A stretch of 50,365 nucleotides of DNA. Origin: Pseudomonadota bacterium (GTDB taxonomy: Bacteria; Pseudomonadota; Alphaproteobacteria; Sphingomonadales; Sphingomonadaceae). Below, piece after piece: positions 15,223 to 22,623 of the stretch. The notes under the pieces are model-generated. The model worked only from the letters and a program-made list of their open reading frames with translations, searched no databases and had not been told where the DNA came from. A program made the position numbers and the translations under genes. Each line of letters begins with the position of its first letter. The stretch's first letter is position 1. The stretch is from assembly GCA_023390415.1 (NCBI GenBank), contig JAEWCW010000158.1, positions 1 to 50,365 of the forward strand. Direction: 5' to 3'.

Positions 15223-17637
15223 TCAGAGGCCGGGGCCCTGAGTGACGTTGGCGCTGTTGCCGCTGCCGCTCTGGTCGACGCTCGACGTGTTGTTGTTCGA
15301 CGACTGGGTCACGCTTGCGGTGTTGGAGCTGCCGCCCTGGATGATGGTCGACAGGTTATCCATGCCGCTCTGGTTGACCGTCGCGGAGTTGCCGATGCCC
15401 GACTGGGTAAGGCTGGACTCGTTGCTCACGTTGGACTGGGTGACGTTGGCCGTATGGCTGTCGCCCGACTGGCTGATGCCCGACTTGTTATCGGAACCGC
15501 TCTGATCGACGTTCGCGTAGTTGGATTCCGAGACCGGGCCGGCCGAGCCGGTCGCCGGGTCGGGGCTGCCCTGCGCGATGATCGAGGAGTTGCGCTCGCC
15601 GATCTGGTCGACGTAGGCGGCGTTGGTCGAACCGTAGCTCGGGTTAACGTCGCTTTCCGTATTCTCCTGCGAGGCGCCGCTCGACAGCAGGTTCTGGCGG
15701 ATCTCGGACGAGTTGTCCGTGCCGCCCTGCTGGACATCGGCGGTGTTGACTCGGCCGCCCTGGATGATCAGCGAGCTGGCGCGAAGGCTGCCGTCGAGCT
15801 GACGGACGCCGGCCGCATTGTCGCTGGCGCCGACCGAGTTGTTCTCGCCGATCTGACGGACGTCGGACTTGCCGAAATCGCCGTCCTGATCGACGTGGAC
15901 AGCGCCACCGCGACGAGTCTGCGTGATGTCCGACTCGTTGTCGTTGCCGCGCTGGTCGACCGTTGCGATGATCGCGTCACCGGACTGTTGGACGTCCGAA
16001 TTGTTGCGGTCGCCCTGCTGGTTGACGTCCGCAGTCGCCGCGTAGGACAGGTTGCCGCCCGACTGGTTGACGTTCGACACGTTGCCGTCGCCGTTCTGGA
16101 CAACGGTCGCGTGACGGTTGGTGCCCTGGACGACGTCCGACTGGTTGTTGTCGCCGGTCTGCGTGACGGTGGCGTTGCTCGCGTCGCCGCTCTGCAGGAT
16201 GTACGAGTCGTTCGACGGGAAGCCGTTGGTGCCGTTCGAGGTCTGGGTGACGGTCGCGGTCGAGTCACCGTTCTGGGTGATGTTCGACAGGTTGTCGCCC
16301 TGGCCGACGCCCGGACCGCCCGACGCCGGGACCCCGCTCTGCCAGACCGTCGCGGAAGCGCCGGCGGCGTTCTGCGTGACGTTCGACTCGTTGTAGACGC
16401 CGTCCTGCTCGACGTCCGCGTCGGCGTCGGCATTCTGGATAACCGACGAGCGGTTCAGCACGCCGTCCTGGTTGACGATCGCGTTGGCGCCTGCGGCACC
16501 CGAATTCTGCATGATCGTCGAGTTGTTGTTCGGCGGCGCAAGACCGTAGCCGGCTTCGCTTCCGCTCTGAGTCACGCTGGCGGTAGCGGCCGACTCCTGC
16601 TGGATGAGCGAACGGTTCTCGGCTCCGGACTGATTGACGAGCGCGGAAGCGCCGCTGGCAGTCTGGTTGACCGTCGACTGGTGGTCGGTGCCGGTCTGGG
16701 TCACGCCGGTGACGTTGTTCGACGTGGCAGTGTACGAGTTGGTGCCGTTGGTGGTGTCACCAACGCCGTTGCCGTTGCCGGTCTGGTTGATCGTCGACGA
16801 GTTGCCGTTGCCGTCCTGGTTCACGCTGGCTTCGTTATTGTTGCCGTTCTGCGTGATGTTCGAGGTGCTGGCATCGTCCTGGACGACGTAGAGCGCGTTG
16901 CCGTCGCCCCCGGTCTGGGTGCTGTTCGAGATCGCTCCGCTGCCCGACTGGCGGACATAGGCGTCCTGATTGTTGCCGGTCTGACTGACCGACGCATTGG
17001 CGTCGTCCGCGCCCGTCTGGTCGACGATCGCCCGGTTCTGGCTGCCCGACTGGTCGATGTCGACGTTCGAGTCGTTGGTGACCGCCTGGTCAACCTCGGC
17101 GCGGTTCTCAACGCCGCCCGACTGATCGATGTTGGTCTGGATGTTCGCGCCGCGCTGGGTGACCGCGCCGTAATTCTCGGTGCCCGCGGCCGGAACGCTG
17201 CTCTGGTTGATGTAGGCGCGCTGGCTGCTTCCCGGGGCATAAGCCTGGGTCACCGCGGCGCGGTTGTTGCCGGTCTGGTTGATCTCGACGTCGCCATTGG
17301 CGCCGTTCTGGCTGACCGTGGCGGTGTTGCTGAACGCGCCGTCATTGCCGGAAGGCGGCGTGTCGACCGGCGGGGTGCCGGCCATGTTGGCGCCGTTCTG
17401 GTTGACCCGCGCCTGGTTCCCCGAGGCAGCCGCGTTGCCGGTTCCCTGCTGGACGCTCGCCCAGTTGTCGGCGCCCTGCTGGTTGATCGTCGACTGGCTG
17501 TTGCTTCCCTGCTGGGTCGCATAGGCCTGCGAGTTGCTGCCGGTCTGGGTGACGGTGCTTTGGTTGTTTTGAGCGAAAGCCGGAGTCGCACTGAGCAGAG
17601 CCAGCGTGGACACCGTAGTTAGGACTGAGAGTTTCAT
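15223..17637 (-). CDS. Giant curlin-repeat protein (804 aa)
   Basis: The largest curlin in the locus. Signal sequence MKLSVLTTVSTLALLSATPAFAQ is followed by curlin repeats throughout (GSNSQSTINQQGAD, GNNQDAYVRQSGSG, GDRNNSDVQQSGD), ending SANVTQGPGL. Inserts that break the repeat include a Pro-rich stretch near residue 75 (GTPPVDTPPSGND) and the block shared with the 717-aa curlin. Two starts are possible: ATG 17637 with GAGGAGGG 11 bases before, or ATG 17646 with the same site only 2 bases before; 17637 is preferred for spacing and because all sister proteins start MK. The gene begins 237 bases after csgG ends, so it may have its own promoter. Likely a major structural amyloid exported by CsgG. 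Confidence 0.92.
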   Translation of the reverse strand: MKLSVLTTVSTLALLSATPAFAQNNQSTVTQTGSNSQAYATQQGSNSQSTINQQGADNWASVQQGTGNAAASGNQARVNQNGANMAGTPPVDTPPSGNDGAFSNTATVSQNGANGDVEINQTGNNRAAVTQAYAPGSSQRAYINQSSVPAAGTENYGAVTQRGANIQTNIDQSGGVENRAEVDQAVTNDSNVDIDQSGSQNRAIVDQTGADDANASVSQTGNNQDAYVRQSGSGAISNSTQTGGDGNALYVVQDDASTSNITQNGNNNEASVNQDGNGNSSTINQTGNGNGVGDTTNGTNSYTATSNNVTGVTQTGTDHQSTVNQTASGASALVNQSGAENRSLIQQESAATASVTQSGSEAGYGLAPPNNNSTIMQNSGAAGANAIVNQDGVLNRSSVIQNADADADVEQDGVYNESNVTQNAAGASATVWQSGVPASGGPGVGQGDNLSNITQNGDSTATVTQTSNGTNGFPSNDSYILQSGDASNATVTQTGDNNQSDVVQGTNRHATVVQNGDGNVSNVNQSGGNLSYAATADVNQQGDRNNSDVQQSGDAIIATVDQRGNDNESDITQTRRGGAVHVDQDGDFGKSDVRQIGENNSVGASDNAAGVRQLDGSLRASSLIIQGGRVNTADVQQGGTDNSSEIRQNLLSSGASQENTESDVNPSYGSTNAAYVDQIGERNSSIIAQGSPDPATGSAGPVSESNYANVDQSGSDNKSGISQSGDSHTANVTQSNVSNESSLTQSGIGNSATVNQSGMDNLSTIIQGGSSNTASVTQSSNNNTSSVDQSGSGNSANVTQGPGL
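16134..16638 (-). repeat. About 505-bp block shared with the 717-aa curlin gene (copy in gene 1)
   Basis: Partner of 13441-13945 at a constant offset with no insertions or deletions. The encoded parts include NNNSTIMQNSG, DGVYNESNVTQN and NGFPSNDSYILQSGD, against nearly the same words in gene 2. Confidence 0.85.
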
Positions 17638-17874
17638 GGTTGTCATTCCCTCCTCGGAAGATGATAACCATGCTGCTCCGCCGCGCTCTCGCGCAGCGGC
17701 GCAACATGGAGAGTTGCTACCAACGCCTACTTCATGCGCACCCGTCGGAGTTGCCGCTCCGGCGGGTGCATTTCCCGGATGGACACTCGGGACAGGGCAT
17801 CCGGTAACTCCCCCCTCCCCGATACTTTGCGGCGCTTCGGTCTTGCCGGACCGAGGCCGAACTTCCTTGCCGCG

Positions 17875-18921
17875 TCAGCTGCCCCGGCCGTTGCCTCCTT
17901 CTCCCTCGGGCGGCGGCGGCGGCGGAGTGCCGGTGCCGTTCGCCGGAGCGACCGGCCTGGCCGGCACATCGCGCGGGCGAACTCGCATCCGCGGCGCCCG
18001 GCGCGCATTGTCCATCGCCGCCTCGACCTGCTGCGGCGAGAAGATGCCGTCGCGCTCCTGGCGATAGCGCCAGAGCATCGGCCAGGCGGCATTGGCGTCC
18101 TGGAAGCCCCAAAGGTTCAGATCGACGCCTTCCATGATCAGCGCGTAGACCGCCTTCTCGATCGCCTGCTGGAGGGCGAGATGGTCGGGCTCGTTGACGG
18201 TGAATCCGGCCTCGGCCTCGAGCAGCTCGCGGAAGGCGACGAAGCGGAACGCGCTTCCGCCCAGCGACTGGCTGGCGATGGTCTTGGAGGCGGTGACGGT
18301 GGTCAGCACCTCGCCGGTGCGGACCGACACCGCGCGAAGGTAAACGGTGACGGTGTCCTGGCGATATTGGGTGCGGCCGCCGATCCCGAGGAACGCCGCT
18401 CCGGCGCCGCCGGTGACAGTGTTGGTGTCGTAGCTGATCACCCCGCCCTCGAGCAGCACCCCGGCGAACAGCATCGCCGGAAGCGCCTGCGGGTTGACGT
18501 TGGTCTCGCCGAGATAACGCTCGCGCATCTCGCGGATGATCTGGCGCTCGTTGAGCAGGTTGCGAAGCTGCTCGCGCTCGACGATCGTGAACCAGCGCCG
18601 GTTGCCGGCGTCCTGGAGCGCACGCACCAGGATCGATGCGCCGCCCTGGGTGACCGCGCGCGACAGGGTCTGCTGCCCGTTCTCGCTGGTCCGGAACTGG
18701 CCGGTCTGGTCGGTGAAATTGTAGACCGCGATCGCGACCGGCTGGCGCGGCGCCGGCAGCTCCATCAGCATGCGCTGGGTCTGCGTCTGGCGCGGATGGT
18801 GCGCGAGCGGGTTCATGGTCGGGATGTCGTTGCGGCTCTCGCCGGGCCCGCCGATCGCCATGCAGCCGCTAAGCGCGACCGAGGCAAGCGCCGCCAACAG
18901 GGTTTTGGTTCGTCCTGCCAT
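17875..18921 (-). CDS. csgG: Curli production assembly/transport lipoprotein CsgG
   Basis: A 348-aa outer-membrane lipoprotein that forms the nonameric pore through which unfolded curlins leave the cell. The lipobox is ALSGC at about residue 20. The core matches CsgG: VAIAVYNFTDQTGQF, RRWFTIVEREQLRNLLNERQIIRE, LEGGVISYDTNTVTGGAGAAFLGIG (which includes the beta-barrel hairpin region) and VYLRAVSVRTGEVLTTVTASK. A Pro/Glu-rich tail (TPPPPPPEGEG) extends the C-terminus beyond usual CsgG. ATG 18921 is chosen because it gives the lipoprotein signal; it lies 5 bases after the csgF stop, so the two are coupled. The longer frame upstream is a shadow of csgF. Confidence 0.96.
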   Translation of the reverse strand: MAGRTKTLLAALASVALSGCMAIGGPGESRNDIPTMNPLAHHPRQTQTQRMLMELPAPRQPVAIAVYNFTDQTGQFRTSENGQQTLSRAVTQGGASILVRALQDAGNRRWFTIVEREQLRNLLNERQIIREMRERYLGETNVNPQALPAMLFAGVLLEGGVISYDTNTVTGGAGAAFLGIGGRTQYRQDTVTVYLRAVSVRTGEVLTTVTASKTIASQSLGGSAFRFVAFRELLEAEAGFTVNEPDHLALQQAIEKAVYALIMEGVDLNLWGFQDANAAWPMLWRYRQERDGIFSPQQVEAAMDNARRAPRMRVRPRDVPARPVAPANGTGTPPPPPPEGEGGNGRGS

Positions 18922-18926
18922 GGTCG

Positions 18927-19382
18927 TCAGCCCACCGGATCGATGAAGGTGGGAACGACGATGACGGTCTCTTCGCCGGTGGCGTCGTCGACGATCGTGA
19001 TCGTCACCGCTTCGAGGCCACGGACAAAGGTGATGGTCTGGCCGCCGAAGCTGATCACGCCGCGCTCCTGCGGGTTCTCGCCGAAGATGGCGTCGACGAT
19101 CTGCGACGACAAAGCCGAGAGCAGGCGCGACTGGAGCTGGCGGGCGAAGACGTCGGCCTGGCTGGTGCCCGTGGTCGAGCGCGGATCGCGATAATTGTTC
19201 TGGGCGTTGGCGACGCCGAGCAGGTGCGCGGAGTTGAACGGATTGCCGCCGAAATTCGGATTGATCGGCTGGTAGGTGAGGTCCTGCGCCGCCGCCGGAC
19301 CTGTAAGGGCCAGCGAGACCAAGGCCGCCGTGGCGGCGCACGCCATTGCGCCCGCCGCGCGGGCGCTGAATACAACAGTCAT
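18927..19382 (-). CDS. csgF: Curli assembly protein CsgF
   Basis: A 151-aa exported protein that sits in the CsgG pore and links it to the nucleating curlin at the cell surface. After a signal sequence ending GPAAAQ, the mature N-terminus is DLTYQPINPNFGGNPFNS, the conserved segment that in CsgF inserts into the CsgG channel. The C-terminal part (GVISFGGQTITFVRG...VTITIVDDATGEETVIVVPTF) matches the family domain. GGGGGA precedes ATG 19382. It is the first gene of the leftward curli operon. No csgE is seen in the window. Confidence 0.95.
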   Translation of the reverse strand: MTVVFSARAAGAMACAATAALVSLALTGPAAAQDLTYQPINPNFGGNPFNSAHLLGVANAQNNYRDPRSTTGTSQADVFARQLQSRLLSALSSQIVDAIFGENPQERGVISFGGQTITFVRGLEAVTITIVDDATGEETVIVVPTFIDPVG

Positions 19383-19421
19383 GAAATCCCCCGAACTTCA
19401 GCGCGACTCGCCAGAGCCGGC

Positions 19422-19436
19422 TTAATCTTTTGTTAA
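19422..19436 (-). promoter_or_regulatory. CtrA-type box upstream of csgF
   Basis: TTAATCTTTTGTTAA matches the full CtrA consensus TTAA-N7-TTAA exactly. It ends 40 bases upstream of the csgF start, where an activator would sit near the -35 region. One of only two full matches I found in the window; the other is before the autotransporter. Confidence 0.7.
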
Positions 19437-19450
19437 GAGACCGTTGATGG

Positions 19451-19480
19451 GGCCGCATCCCCCATATGGGGGACGCGGCC
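19451..19480. promoter_or_regulatory. 30-nt near-perfect palindrome upstream of csgF
   Basis: Two 15-base arms, GGCCGCATCCCCCAT and ATGGGGGACGCGGCC, are reverse complements with one mismatch and no spacer; the core is CCCCCATATGGGGG. It lies 69-98 bases upstream of csgF, just beyond the CtrA box. Position and symmetry suggest an operator for a dimeric regulator, perhaps the LuxR-type protein of the locus. Confidence 0.6.
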
Positions 19481-20086
19481 AAAATGGGCGGCCACGGCGG
19501 CCGCCCTGCCGTCCCCAAAACGGGCGGATTTTCCTCGAAAACCGGCATCTCGTTGTTACAAAATATTTTTTTTCGGGGGTATGGAACCAGCCCTCGAGTC
19601 AGCCGAAGTCGCCCCGGCGGGGAGCTGTTTCAGTCCGGGACGGACGGGGCGCGATTCCTGAACCCAATCCCGCCAAGTGAAGCGTCGAACAGGGCCGAAT
19701 CAAGCGCAGCGATCTACTTGGATTCGGCCAGATCAAGCCGAGTCGCCGTTCCCCGAGTCGCTATTCACCCGTAATGCGCCCTAAAAGCGCTTCACTTATG
19801 CGCTAATTTCGACTCGCAAGGCGAAATGGCGGTTGCCCGGTTATCTGCGCATGTTGCTCCGCCACACGCAACCGAACCTAGGGTAATCGGCTAGCTGCCA
19901 AGGGATCGGGGGGAAGCCACAATCGGCGCGGAAACAAAGTGCGCATGGCCGCCGCCGCGAAATGTCCAGGCCGAACGCGGAACTGGGCACAAAGGCGAGC
20001 TGACTGCCTGCCTCAGCCGCGTCTCAATGATCGGATGGGCTCGATCGGCGATCGAGAGGCGATTTCCAATCCTTTCGTACGAGCCG

Positions 20087-20644
20087 TCAGACGCCGATCC
20101 GCGGCGCCGCGGCCGGGGCTCGGGCGAGGGCCGAGTCGATTGCGCCGGCGAGCGACATCGCGTCGTAGCCTCCGTCGTGGCGGCGGCCGTTGATGAAGAA
20201 ACAGGGTGTCCCATTGACTCCGCTCCTGACGCCGGTGGCGAAATCATGCTCGACCTTGGGCGAGAAGCGTCCCGTCGAAAGCGCGTCGCGAAGCGCGGCC
20301 GCGTCGAGGCCGAGCTGGTCCGCAAGGACCAGCAGGGTCGGCACCGACAGGCGCTGGCCGTTCGCGAACAGCGCCTCGTGCATGTCCCAGAAGCGCCCGC
20401 GCGAGCCCGCATATTCGGCGGTCTCGGCCGCCGGCTTGGCGAAGGGATGGATGGTGACCAGCGGGAAGTGCCGGAAGGCGAAGCGAAGGTCGCGTGCATA
20501 GTGCCGGATCAAGCCGGCCACGACCGGCTGCGCCGCCTGGCAATGGGGGCATTGATAGTCGCCATATTCAAGGAAGGTGACCGGGGCGTCGGCGCGGCCG
20601 ATGACATGGTCGCTCTCGTCGATCGGGAAACGCAGCTCAGGCAT
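20087..20644 (-). CDS. DsbA-family thiol-disulphide protein (cytoplasmic type)
   Basis: A 185-aa thioredoxin-fold protein with an inserted helical domain as in DsbA/DSBA-like proteins. The active site is C32-P-H-C35 in EYGDYQCPHCQAAQP, and the cis-Pro loop is GVNGTPCFFINGRRHDGGYD. There is no signal sequence, so unlike true DsbA it probably works in the cytoplasm, like the NhaA-associated or FrnE-type relatives. ATG 20644 with GGAGAG upstream overlaps the end of the peroxiredoxin gene by 8 bases. Third gene of an HdeD-peroxiredoxin-DsbA operon; it may recycle or assist the peroxiredoxin, which is inference. Confidence 0.9.
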   Translation of the reverse strand: MPELRFPIDESDHVIGRADAPVTFLEYGDYQCPHCQAAQPVVAGLIRHYARDLRFAFRHFPLVTIHPFAKPAAETAEYAGSRGRFWDMHEALFANGQRLSVPTLLVLADQLGLDAAALRDALSTGRFSPKVEHDFATGVRSGVNGTPCFFINGRRHDGGYDAMSLAGAIDSALARAPAAAPRIGV

Positions 20645-21122
20645 CGAGACTCTCCGTTCGGGGCATCTTCTCAAGCGCATCCAATATGCCGTCCGCGCCG
20701 GGATTGACCGCGATCGGGGAGCAATGGCTCCAGGCGATCGTCCCGGTCTCGTCGACGATGAACAGCGCCCGTTCCGCGACTCCGTCCGATACCCGGTAGG
20801 CGCCGTAGGCCTTCGCGATCTCGCCCTTGGGGTGGAAGTCGGCGACCAGCGGGAAATGGAGACTGTTCTGACGGGCATAGGCCTGGTGGCACCATGGACC
20901 GTCCACCGAGATTCCGATCAGCTCGGCGCCATGCTCCCGGAATTGGGCAAGGACGAGATTATAGAGCGTCATCTGGTCCCCGCAGACCGGGCTCCAGTCG
21001 GCGGGATAGAAAGCGAGGATCACCCGCTTGCCGGAGAAATCGCTCAGCGACAGCTTCTGGTCGGGGGTGACGGAGCCGGTGAAATCGGGCGCTCTCGCCC
21101 CTGCGCGAAGGATGTCAGCCAT
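20637..21122 (-). CDS. AhpC/TSA-family peroxiredoxin
   Basis: A 161-aa peroxiredoxin that reduces hydrogen peroxide or organic peroxides through a cysteine. The peroxidatic Cys is C47 in FYPADWSPVCGDQ (family form PVCTxE), following APDFTG and LSDFSGKRVILAFYP. Further Cys occur in GPWCHQAY and WSHCSP and could act in resolution. The start at 21122 overlaps the HdeD-like gene stop by 8 bases and its own end overlaps the DsbA-like gene, so the three are tightly coupled. Probably controlled by the palindrome at 21825. Confidence 0.92.
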   Translation of the reverse strand: MADILRAGARAPDFTGSVTPDQKLSLSDFSGKRVILAFYPADWSPVCGDQMTLYNLVLAQFREHGAELIGISVDGPWCHQAYARQNSLHFPLVADFHPKGEIAKAYGAYRVSDGVAERALFIVDETGTIAWSHCSPIAVNPGADGILDALEKMPRTESLDA

Positions 21123-21768
21123 TGCGGTTGCCCCCGGCATGGGCGGCACCCGCCGGTGCGGTGCGTTCCGAAGACGTGCGCCGCCAGTCCTCTTCGACCG
21201 CGCGCTGGCGAAGCCGGAAGGCGAGCGCAAGGAGAGTGAAGCCGGCGAACAGCGCCTGGAAGCCGACGGCATAGCACAAGGCCAGCAGGCCGAGTGGCGG
21301 AGAGAAGAGGATCAGGAGGGCGAGCAATATCGCGATGGCCCCGGCCGCGATCAGCCACCAGCGGCCGTGGCTCCTGCCGAGCTCGAGTCCGGCGACGATG
21401 GTCGCTGCGCCGGAGACCAGCGCCCAGACCGCCAGCAGGATCGCGAAGGCGAACATCGTCAGCTCCGGGTACAGGATGGCCACGGCAGCCGCGGCGATCG
21501 AGACCAGTCCGTTGAAGGCGAGCCAGCCCCAGCGCTCGCCTGCCCGGGCGCCGCGCACCGCCAGAACGATCGCGAAGACCCCGTCGACGAAGCTGTAAGC
21601 CGCGAAGATCATGACCAGGCCGACCAGGGTCAGCGCCGGAGCGAAGATCGCGATTGCGCCGATGAGGACGGCGCTCACCCCGCGGATCGCCGCGGCCCAC
21701 CAATTGGTGGCGAGCATCGCCTGGCGGGCGCGCTTGTGGATTGCTCTGGGGTCGAGAACCGTCGCCAT
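21115..21768 (-). CDS. HdeD-family membrane protein
   Basis: A 217-aa integral membrane protein with six predicted membrane spans arranged as three pairs, the DUF308/HdeD pattern (GVSAVLIGAIAIFAPALTLVGLVMIFAAY, then GWLAFNGLVSIAAAAVAILYPELT and so on). HdeD is linked to acid resistance in enterobacteria; its biochemical role is unclear. The C-terminal 35 residues are hydrophilic. GAGAGAGG precedes ATG 21768. First gene of the operon, 57 bases downstream of a perfect TTGAC-N4-GTCAA palindrome. Confidence 0.9.
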   Translation of the reverse strand: MATVLDPRAIHKRARQAMLATNWWAAAIRGVSAVLIGAIAIFAPALTLVGLVMIFAAYSFVDGVFAIVLAVRGARAGERWGWLAFNGLVSIAAAAVAILYPELTMFAFAILLAVWALVSGAATIVAGLELGRSHGRWWLIAAGAIAILLALLILFSPPLGLLALCYAVGFQALFAGFTLLALAFRLRQRAVEEDWRRTSSERTAPAGAAHAGGNRNG

Positions 21769-21824
21769 GCCTCTCTCCGTCGCTGCGTTCGGAGCCTCTG
21801 TGCGGTCGCGATGGCCGCGGCGCG

Positions 21825-21838
21825 TTGACCATGGTCAA
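21825..21838 (-). promoter_or_regulatory. FixK/Crp-type box (a), upstream of the HdeD-peroxiredoxin-DsbA operon
   Basis: TTGACCATGGTCAA is a perfect 14-bp palindrome ending 57 bases upstream of the HdeD-like start. It belongs to a set of seven similar sites in this cluster and has the half-site size and spacing of Crp/Fnr-superfamily operators. Confidence 0.75.
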
Positions 21839-21879
21839 ATTCCACCTGATCAGTTCGCAAGGCCGGAGCCGGGCAAGTG

Positions 21880-21893
21880 CTGACGGCCGTCAA
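21880..21893 (+). promoter_or_regulatory. FixK/Crp-type box (b), upstream of the small ORF-trxC pair
   Basis: CTGACGGCCGTCAA, with an internal perfect palindrome TGACGGCCGTCA, lies 66 bases upstream of the 70-aa gene. With box (a) it gives each arm of this divergent promoter region its own site. Confidence 0.7.
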
Positions 21894-21958
21894 TGCAGGG
21901 TCGGCGCCGCCTCGTTAAAACACCGCACGAATCCGCGCGCTGGAAGGATGAGGATGTC

Positions 21959-22171
21959 ATGCTGCTACGGGTGAAAGCCACGGTCGAAGGAGTCGGCGAA
22001 GCCGAGCAGCTTGCCGACATCGGCCGTCCGCACCGGATCGGCGCGGTGATCGGCGTCCTCATGGAGGAGCTGGAGCGCGCCCACCCGGGCGAGCCCCTGC
22101 TCGATCATGTGCTGACGATCAGGTGCCAGCCGACCCAAGGGGAGCCGGTCGACACGGCGATCATCCGGTGA
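21959..22171 (+). CDS. Small protein of unknown function (70 aa)
   Basis: A 70-residue soluble protein with no recognised family. It starts at ATG 21959 with GAGGATG shortly before, and its stop overlaps the GTG start of the thioredoxin gene (GTGA). The middle (GEAEQLADIGRPHRIGAVIGVLMEELERAHPGEPLLDHVL) reads as two helices followed by a short strand TIRCQPT. Coupling to a thioredoxin under a Crp-type box suggests a stress-related role, but nothing in the sequence names it. The longer frame start at 21893 lies inside the promoter box and is not used. Confidence 0.7.
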   Translation: MLLRVKATVEGVGEAEQLADIGRPHRIGAVIGVLMEELERAHPGEPLLDHVLTIRCQPTQGEPVDTAIIR

Positions 22172-22617
22172 CCGGGCAAGACACGCTGGTCGTCGCCTGC
22201 CCCACCGATGCTTCGCTGAACCGCGTGCCCAGCGCGAAGCTCGACCGCCACCCGAAATGCGGCAGGTGCCACAACCCGCTCTTCCAGGGGAAGGCGATCG
22301 AGCTCAACGCCGCGAACTTCGACGCCCACGCCATCAAGAGCGACCTGCCGCTCGTCATCGACTTCTGGGCGGAATGGTGCGGGCCCTGCCGGATGATGAG
22401 CCCCAACTTCGAGGCGGCGGCGGCTTTGCTCGAGCCGCGGGTGCGGCTCGGCAAGCTCGACACCGAGGCGGAGCCCGCAATCGCCGGGCGCTACGCCATA
22501 CGCGGCATTCCGAGCATGATCATGATCAGCAAGGGCCGCGAGATCGCGCGCACCTCGGGCGCGATGCCGACCTCCGCGATCGTCCAATGGATCGAGCAGG
22601 CGCTCCAGAAGGCCTGA
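22168..22617 (+). CDS. trxC: Thioredoxin 2-like protein with altered zinc ribbon
   Basis: A 149-aa TrxC-type thioredoxin, a cytoplasmic disulphide reductase induced in oxidative stress in other bacteria. The active site is W70-C71-G-P-C74 in DFWAEWCGPCRMM and the cis-Pro loop is YAIRGIPSMIM. The N-terminal zinc ribbon is present in outline (NRVPSAKLDRHPKCGRCHNPLF) but its first Cys pair reads CPTD (C11) where TrxC has CxxC; so three of the four zinc ligands remain. It starts at GTG 22168, overlapping the previous stop. Confidence 0.92.
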   Translation: MTGQDTLVVACPTDASLNRVPSAKLDRHPKCGRCHNPLFQGKAIELNAANFDAHAIKSDLPLVIDFWAEWCGPCRMMSPNFEAAAALLEPRVRLGKLDTEAEPAIAGRYAIRGIPSMIMISKGREIARTSGAMPTSAIVQWIEQALQKA

Positions 22618-22623
22618 ATGATC

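Larger units (their letters stand above)
19383..20086. other. Long intergenic control region between csgF and the DsbA-like gene
   Basis: About 700 bases without a convincing gene. It holds, from left to right, a full CtrA box (19422-19436), a 30-nt near-perfect palindrome (19451-19480), a second inverted repeat with 8-bp arms GGGCGGCC / GGCCGCCC (19486-19506), and an AT-rich tract around 19555-19573 (ACAAAATATTTTTTTT) that is strikingly unlike the surrounding GC-rich DNA. The remaining part up to 20086 shows short frames only, all with poor starts. This looks like a complex curli promoter region. Confidence 0.7.

Noticed and set aside
12941..17622. Long rightward frames (451 and 722 residues) opposite the curlin genes.
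   Set aside because: They are antisense shadows of curlin repeats in GC-rich DNA; the protein text is periodic Val/Ala/Asp/Arg with no signal sequence or family, while the leftward frames have signals and curlin motifs.
12986..17637. Regular short repeats in the DNA that could suggest a CRISPR array.
   Set aside because: The repeats are coding, vary in sequence, follow the curlin amino-acid pattern and have no fixed repeat and spacer lengths; no cas genes are present.
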